Source of the DNA: CAYQJS01 sp964417895
Lineage (GTDB): Bacteria > Chloroflexota > UBA6077 > SHYK01
Direction of reading: 5' to 3'
NCBI GenBank assembly: GCA_964417895.1
Contig: CAYQJS010000010.1
Coordinates: 60,445 to 124,444 of the forward strand
Length of the DNA: 64,000 bases
The position numbers and the translations under genes are program-made. Shown here piece by piece: positions 59,948 through 64,000 of this stretch; position 1 is the first letter of the stretch, and every line of letters starts with the position of its first letter. A model generated the notes under the pieces. That model was not told where the DNA came from. It made no database searches and saw nothing but the letters and a program-made list of their open reading frames with translations.

Positions 59948-61090
59948 ATGGGGAACAAAGAGAAGGCATCGAGTGGGACCCAGGAGATGGGTGCACCGGC
60001 TTCCGCAAATGATGCGGCGCTCGTGCAGGAAATGCATACCCCGTGTGTCGCCATGGCCATCGAACAAGGACACCTCGCAACCTATCAGGAGCTGTTCGTC
60101 CACCGTCCCGACATCCACTCTCGACAGAACCCCAACGGGTCTTATTACCTGAAGCGCGAGCCGGTAACCCACGATCTGATCCGAACCCACCTCGACGGCC
60201 AAATCACTGCAGGCTTCTACGGGCTCAGTCAGGATGGCACGACCCGGTGGGTTGCCCTGGATGCCGACCAGAGGGATGGACTCGAACGCCTCCAAGATGC
60301 TTGGAAGAAGCTAGACGCCCGAGGGATACCTAGCCATCTGGAGCTGAGTCGCCGCGGTGGCCACCTGTGGATTCTGTTTGAGCCGATCGCAGCGAATGCC
60401 GCGCGTCGTCTTATCCTCGGCGCTCTCCCCCACCTCGAAGGCATCGAAGTCTTTCCAAAGCAGGACCGATTGGTTCCCGGTCAGGTAGGAAGTGCAATGC
60501 GAGGTCCGCTCGGGATCCATCGATTGACGGGGCGGCGCTATGACTTTGTCGACCCGATCAGCCTCAAACCGTTGAGCGCGACGACTACAGGCACTATTGA
60601 ATCACTCGCCGAAGCTCCCCGACTCGGCCCGAATGAGGTTGCTACCCACCTGGCGCTTCTTCTGGACGAAGCTACGGCGCCACCTCGTTCCGAACCACCA
60701 CCACGCTTCAAGCCCTACACCGGAAACGGGGTGGTTGACGCCGAGAACCTCAAGCAGCGCATCGGCGATCTTCGCAGCTTTGTCGGCCAGTATGTGGACC
60801 TCGACTCCGCCGGGAGAGGTTCATGTCCTTTCCATCCTCCCGATCGACGCAAGTCATTCGCGGTCCGCGACGATTACTGGGTCTGCTTTCATGATGTGAA
60901 TCCGAGAACCGGTAGGTACGTCGGTGGAGACGCCATCGCTTTCTACATGCGACTGAAGGGCGTGACGTTCAAGGACGCAGTCCACGAGCTAGGCCAACTT
61001 GGCCTGCGCTCAGCGGCGAGCGAGAAAGACCGAACCACTTTTTTCGAGGAGGCTGAACATGTCATCGGACGTGCTTCTGACAAAACATGA
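59948..61090 (+). CDS. AEP-type primase fused to a CHC2-like zinc-finger region
   Basis: A 380-residue primase. Residues 40-210 form an archaeo-eukaryotic primase palm: WVALDADQRDG carries the catalytic D105 and D107, LELSRRGGHLWILFEP (about H139) is motif II, and GIEVFPKQDRLVPGQVGSAM leads to the third acidic motif region. The C-terminus (270-350) looks DnaG-like: SFVGQYVDLDSAGRGSCPFH (C293, H296), WVCFHD (C313) and GGDAIAFYMRLKGVTFKDAV. The fourth zinc ligand, normally Cys, seems to be His315. It begins 8 bp after the OB-fold gene. The primase likely primes transferred or rolling-circle DNA. Confidence 0.85.
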   Translation: MGNKEKASSGTQEMGAPASANDAALVQEMHTPCVAMAIEQGHLATYQELFVHRPDIHSRQNPNGSYYLKREPVTHDLIRTHLDGQITAGFYGLSQDGTTRWVALDADQRDGLERLQDAWKKLDARGIPSHLELSRRGGHLWILFEPIAANAARRLILGALPHLEGIEVFPKQDRLVPGQVGSAMRGPLGIHRLTGRRYDFVDPISLKPLSATTTGTIESLAEAPRLGPNEVATHLALLLDEATAPPRSEPPPRFKPYTGNGVVDAENLKQRIGDLRSFVGQYVDLDSAGRGSCPFHPPDRRKSFAVRDDYWVCFHDVNPRTGRYVGGDAIAFYMRLKGVTFKDAVHELGQLGLRSAASEKDRTTFFEEAEHVIGRASDKT

Positions 61091-61409
61091 TGACCCGGTG
61101 ACCATCAGGATATGGGGTAGTGAGACGGTAGGAACGGCCCGGTGTCGCATCAGAGTGTACGGAGGCCTGAAGGTGTTCCTGCGGGCGATTAATTGGGGTC
61201 CTTATGATCCTCCGACTCCATGCACGGCAGATGTGCGGACGGTGGCTACAGTGGCTTTCGAGGATGGACTTGAAATCGATGGCTACTTTTGCAGCACCGT
61301 GTCGCGTGCTCGCGCCAGTCGGTGGTTGCCTTTCGAGATGGTCTGTTCCCGCGAGCGGGTGGGTGTTGAGTGCTCCCTACTCTACTGGCCTCCTCATCAG
61401 GTTCCTTAG
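61059..61409 (+). CDS. Hypothetical protein overlapping the primase end
   Basis: A 116-residue protein starting MSSDVLLTKHDDPVTIRIWG, with a CGAGGAGGC site and a 32-bp overlap with the primase. It contains TARCRIRVYGGLKVFLRAIN and EIDGYFCSTVSRARASRWLP. No domain recognised. Translational coupling and the good start favour a real gene. Confidence 0.5.
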   Translation: MSSDVLLTKHDDPVTIRIWGSETVGTARCRIRVYGGLKVFLRAINWGPYDPPTPCTADVRTVATVAFEDGLEIDGYFCSTVSRARASRWLPFEMVCSRERVGVECSLLYWPPHQVP

Positions 61410-61424
61410 GCCGGGCAGCGGTTT

Positions 61425-61644
61425 CCCTGCCCTTCCTAATGGCGCGGAGCGGCTGCGACATTCGTGGACGTGGATGCAGAGCAGAGGAATCACGAGCCAT
61501 CTGGAACTAGGTCGCGATAGGTACGCTGGCAGGGATGCCATCGGTTTCTGCACGTCGCTCAAGGGCATCCCGTTCCGCCATGCGCTTGAAGAACTTGGCG
61601 GTTTGAGCCCAGTTGGCAGTCCTGGAGGAGGCCGCAATGGCTGA
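61425..61644 (+). pseudogene. Internally deleted duplicate of the AEP primase gene
   Basis: The frame contains GAERLRHSWTWMQSRGITSH and LELGRD, matching residues around 110-135 of the primase (GLERLQDAWKKLDARGIPSH, LELSRR). It then passes directly to RYAGRDAIGFCTSLKGIPFR and HALEELGGL, matching the primase C-terminus (RYVGGDAIAFYMRLKGVTFK, DAVHELGQL). About 190 residues between are missing. It is a clear partial duplication with collapse. Confidence 0.75.
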
Positions 61645-62005
61645 GCCCCTCGATCATGAGCAGCGTCTGGAGTGGCTCTCGGACCGCTACCTCCGCGCCC
61701 TGGCTGACGCACATGACGCACTCGAAAGAGCGGCGATGGCGGCAGGCGCACTGGTCGCGGAGGCCAAGCGGAGACAGCCTGCGAGGATGCTGAATGCGGA
61801 TCAGGCAGCAGCCCTACTCGGGTGCAGCGCCGGGAAGGTCCGAGAGATGGCAGCAGCGGGTGTTCTGCCGAGCTTCAGGATCGAGGGAGAATGGCGGGGC
61901 GTGCGGTTCCGCGAGTCGGATATCGAGCAGTACGTGGCCGAGCATACGCAACGGGGCGTCGGGCCAGCAGCAGTTCCAGATAAGTCTCGGGCCTCGCGAT
62001 TCTAA
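61637..62005 (+). CDS. Excisionase-like HTH_17 protein (candidate Xis)
   Basis: A 122-residue protein starting MAEPLDHEQRLEWLSDRYLR. A helical N-terminus (HDALERAAMAAGALVAEAKR) is followed by a winged-helix excisionase domain (MLNADQAAALLGCSAGKVRE, MAAAGVLPSFRIEGEWRGVR, FRESDIEQYVAEHT). It is 110 bp from the right attachment repeat and beside the right arm-type sites, where a recombination directionality factor is expected. The preceding GGAGGAGGC is a strong ribosome binding site. Confidence 0.8.
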   Translation: MAEPLDHEQRLEWLSDRYLRALADAHDALERAAMAAGALVAEAKRRQPARMLNADQAAALLGCSAGKVREMAAAGVLPSFRIEGEWRGVRFRESDIEQYVAEHTQRGVGPAAVPDKSRASRF

Positions 62006-62010
62006 CCCTC

Positions 62011-62034
62011 TTGTGCGTCAACTTGTGCGTCAAC
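62011..62034. promoter_or_regulatory. Candidate right integrase arm-type sites
   Basis: Two adjacent identical 12-mers TTGTGCGTCAAC (62011-62022 and 62023-62034), matching the two left-end sites at 15767-15797. Distance to the crossover repeat is about 80-100 bp. Adjacent tandem arm sites are usual for integrases with AP2-like N-terminal domains. Confidence 0.75.
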
Positions 62035-62112
62035 CGACTCTTTGCCTTCTCCGACTCGCCGCTATCTACTCATCATTGCGGTGCACTTAACTAGCTGTAT
62101 CCTATTCTATTT

Positions 62113-62188
62113 GGCGCCCCCGAAGGGATTTGAACCCCTGACCGTCGGATTAGAAGTCCGCTGCTCTGTCCGCTGAGCTACGGGGGCA
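62113..62188 (-). tRNA. tRNA-Arg (anticodon TCT), rebuilt at the right junction
   Basis: The minus strand folds as a cloverleaf: acceptor GCCCCCG/CGGGGGC, D-arm GCTC, anticodon loop CTTCTAA with anticodon TCT, T-loop GGTTCAAATC and encoded 3' CCA. The 5' half (62160-62188) is chromosomal, and the 3' half lies in the element-borne 46-bp repeat, so the tRNA remains functional after insertion. G27-A43 is unpaired at the top of the anticodon stem. Confidence 0.95.
62114..62159 (-). other. attR: 46-bp right direct repeat
   Basis: Identical to 15618-15663. It forms the 3' end of the intact tRNA-Arg. The element's version is followed outside by T, giving the CCA end. Confidence 0.93.
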
Positions 62189-62305
62189 ATGGGCCTATAC
62201 GAGGTGATCTGCAGCACTATGAGGATTTGTTCCCTGGTTTGCCGCCCGCCTCGCTTCCGACCTTGACAACAATATGACAGCAGCTAGCAATTTCCCTCAG
62301 AAGTA

Positions 62306-62735
62306 TCACGGTTGGCCGAGCATCGCGTCCATGCGATCTGCGACCTCACGGGAGACCTCGGGGAATAGGTGTGTGTACAGGTCGGCTGTGATGCCGATTT
62401 GCGAATGCCCGAGCGTGCTGCTGATCACCTTCAGGCCCGCACCCTGGGCCCGCATCAGGCTGGCGGCGCCGTGCCGTAGGTCATGCAACCGCTGGCGCGG
62501 GGCCGAGTCTCGCGAGCACCGCCTGCAGACCGCGCGTCACCACGCGTCGTTGAGTGGCTGCCCACTCGGCCGGGCAAGGATGAGGCCTCGATCTTGATAG
62601 CCTCCGGCTCACCTCGCCCCTCTTCGAGTTGCCTGACCCCATGCTCCTTGAGGGCCACGATGGCGAAACGGGGTAGCGCAACTGTGCAGCGGCTCTTCGT
62701 CGTCTTGGGCTCGACGAATCGCAGTTCTCGGCGTA
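62306..62735 (-). pseudogene. Remnant of an older tyrosine integrase
   Basis: Near the 5' end the minus strand reads LRFVEPKTTKSRCTVALPRF and AIVALKEHGVRQLEE, a part of a tyrosine recombinase catalytic domain. After frame loss it continues HDLRHGAASLMRAQGAGLKV, LGHSQIGITADLYTHLF (Tyr included) to the stop at 62306. The HxxR, LGH and Tyr motifs remain but the gene lacks its N-terminus and at least one frame. It abuts tRNA-Arg on the chromosomal side, indicating an earlier insertion here. Confidence 0.8.
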
Positions 62736-63317
62736 TCAGATCCCATTCAACTGCCGGAGGTTGACCTCAAGGGGGACGAGACGTCCGAGGAGCTGGATGA
62801 GGACTCGCGCGCGGCCAGAAGCGTTCAGTGCGCGGTCGAAGATGGCCTCAACGTGCCGAAGCGGCTCAGTCATAATGTGGACCCTTTCCCCGGGGCGGAA
62901 ACCGACTTCGCCGCGCTCGCCGTTCTCGACCTCTGTCCTCAGGCGAATGGTCTCGACCAGGCTATCCGGTACAGGGGTCGGTTCACCCCGCCCTAGCAGG
63001 TAGAGGACTCCCGGGGAGCAACGGGCAATCAGCAACTCTTCGGACTCGGGATCCAGATGCACGAAAGCATAGCCACGGAAGAGCGGTTCGGTCTGCAGTC
63101 TGGCGTTCCGGCCACGGATGCGTAGCAGCCGTGGCAGATAAGTAGTTATACCGTTAGCGTCCAGGATCGCTGTTGCGCGCGCCTCGCCGCGCGGCTTCAG
63201 GCGAGCCACATACCAGCGGCGGGCGGCGGGTCGCACTGGACGGCTGGGAGCGACTTCTTCTATCCAACGGGCGGCAGCACTGGGAGGCGGTGTGACAGCA
63301 ATTGATATAGGCATCAT
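62736..63317 (-). CDS. NusG/RfaH-family transcription antiterminator
   Basis: A 193-residue protein. WYVARLKPRGEARATAILDA, NGITTYLPRLLRIRGRNARL and PLFRGYAFVHLDPESEELLI are the NGN domain with the exposed PLFRGY motif of RfaH-like proteins. GFRPGERVHIMTEPLRHVEA, IFDRALNASGRARVLIQLLG and RLVPLEVNLRQL form the C-terminal KOW domain. The N-terminal 30 residues are extra and Pro/Ala-rich. Specialised NusG paralogues promote read-through of long polysaccharide or other operons. The next minus-strand operon would help name the target but lies outside the window. It has no nusG neighbours (secE, rplK). Confidence 0.88.
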   Translation of the reverse strand: MMPISIAVTPPPSAAARWIEEVAPSRPVRPAARRWYVARLKPRGEARATAILDANGITTYLPRLLRIRGRNARLQTEPLFRGYAFVHLDPESEELLIARCSPGVLYLLGRGEPTPVPDSLVETIRLRTEVENGERGEVGFRPGERVHIMTEPLRHVEAIFDRALNASGRARVLIQLLGRLVPLEVNLRQLNGI

Positions 63318-64000
63318 CGTCGGCTAGCCCCCCTGATCGCTGCGGGGATTCAAAGGAAGACGCTCAGCGGTGTGGCGAGTACGCGTTGTCCGTTTCACAT
63401 GGTTCGGCTGCCTTGTGACATGATCGTCGCTATCTGGGAGGCGGGACAGGTGAATCATTGGTCCTCTTATAAAACCATAAATCGATTCTTTATGTGACCG
63501 CGCCGGGCAGCGCCCTCCCCGCTGCCCCACTGCGGCTCTCGCGCGGCGTCCGTGGCTCGCTCAGGCTGTGCCGCGCCAATGGGGGCACCTGGCCTTCCCC
63601 CGGGGATCAATCTATTCTTTCCACGAGGGGCCAGCCATCTACAGAAATACACATGGAGCTGCATATCTTCCCGGTCGCGGTATGGCGCCGAGACGTGGCC
63701 GCCAGCAACAGCTTGCGGGAGTGCTTCCAGCCTCGCCTGGCCCGGGCGACGGGGCAGACCGAGTTGCTGGATTGCCCACGAGCTGCAGCGTGGCCCGTAC
63801 ACCGACGTTCGCGAGGCACTCGACGCCCGACCTGATGGATGCGATTGAGCAAGGTAGCCTGCCCGGGCACCGGTAGGTCCAGCGCGGTCTCCCGCCGACG
63901 CCAACGCCAGCGACTGAACCGTGACAGACTCCTTGACGCCCAAGGGATTGTTGTAGGTCAGTGATTCTGTCCGCTTAACAGTTCTGAGATTTTGTCCGCC
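63318..64000. other. No confident gene; possible mobile-element end at the right edge
   Basis: 683 bp without a supported coding region. A minus frame of 158 codons (63467-63943) is compositionally unconvincing. Near 63465-63495 is AT-rich sequence. At the edge, GATTCTGTCCGC (63962-63973) and GATTTTGTCCGC (63988-63999) form a short direct repeat of the sort seen at insertion-sequence ends, possibly the start of an element outside the window. Confidence 0.35.

Larger units (their letters stand above)
15664..62113. mobile_element. 46.5-kb integrative (probably mobilizable) element inserted in tRNA-Arg
   Basis: Bounded by the 46-bp att repeats, with a tyrosine integrase 130 bp inside the left end, an excisionase-like gene 110 bp inside the right end, and candidate arm-type binding sites at both ends. 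It carries partition genes, a replication initiator candidate, a replication-relaxation protein, a VirD4/TraG-like coupling ATPase, an AEP primase and many cargo genes. No VirB4 ATPase or standard MOB relaxase was recognised in the supplied sequence, so self-transfer is uncertain. The left half has many recombinases, toxin-antitoxin genes and decayed copies. Confidence 0.92.

Noticed and set aside
15664..62113. CRISPR array or cas genes in the element
   Set aside because: No regularly spaced repeats with unique spacers and no Cas-like protein were seen; the repeats found are iteron-like, leader-type or arm sites.
63467..63943. A 158-codon minus-strand frame at the right edge
   Set aside because: No domain, Ala/Arg/Gly-biased composition typical of chance frames in GC-rich DNA, and no ribosome binding site.

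Overview
This is a GC-rich bacterial window. It contains about 15.6 kb of host chromosome on the left, a 46.5 kb integrated mobile element (about 15,618 to 62,159), and about 1.8 kb of chromosome on the right. The housekeeping set (mltG, ruvX and alaS in a row, trmD, a stand-alone rpsD), the LysM cell-wall hydrolases, and remnants of family-5 solute-binding lipoproteins with an N-terminus style common in Chloroflexota suggest a member of Chloroflexota. That placement is an inference and was not tested by a search.

Left chromosome (1-15,617): an mltG-ruvX-alaS-GNAT block on the minus strand, then a zinc metallopeptidase, trmD, a glycosyltransferase, an amidohydrolase, two cupins, a LysM amidase, rpsD, a flavin disulfide reductase, a LysM-NlpC/P60 hydrolase, a HEPN/MNT toxin-antitoxin pair, and a VOC/glyoxalase gene with a shifted C-terminus.

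Mobile element: a tyrosine integrase lies at the left end and an excisionase-like protein at the right end. A perfect 46-bp direct repeat, the 3' part of tRNA-Arg(TCT), bounds it. The tRNA is rebuilt intact at the right junction, and candidate integrase arm sites (TTGTGCGTCAA type) sit inside both ends. The left half is cargo: membrane proteins, HigBA-like and Phd/PIN toxin-antitoxin operons, a serine recombinase beside a zincin, an IS256-family transposase, and a large kinase-ATPase-TPR regulator. The centre holds ParA, a ribbon-helix-helix partner, a winged-helix initiator candidate, repeats resembling iterons, and an exceptionally folded 267-bp intergenic locus. To its right are an NlpC/P60 hydrolase, a helical-repeat nuclease-like protein, small zinc-ribbon proteins with a shared and covarying RNA leader, and a three-gene metallo-beta-lactamase operon. 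The right arm (51.9-62.0 kb) reads as one transfer/replication module controlled from a divergent XRE regulator. It has a possible membrane-anchored FtsZ/tubulin-like protein, membrane proteins, a replication-relaxation protein, a VirD4/TraG-like coupling ATPase, an OB-fold/SSB-like protein and an AEP primase with a CHC2-like finger. No VirB4 and no classical MOB relaxase were seen, so the element looks mobilizable or uses an unusual transfer route.

Right chromosome: remains of an older integrase directly beside the same tRNA (a reused integration hotspot) and a NusG/RfaH-like antiterminator. The strongest candidates for something undescribed are the 39.27-39.54 kb multi-branched locus, the covarying leader family before small zinc-binding genes, and a set of element promoters placed so that transcripts begin at or within a few bases of the start codon.
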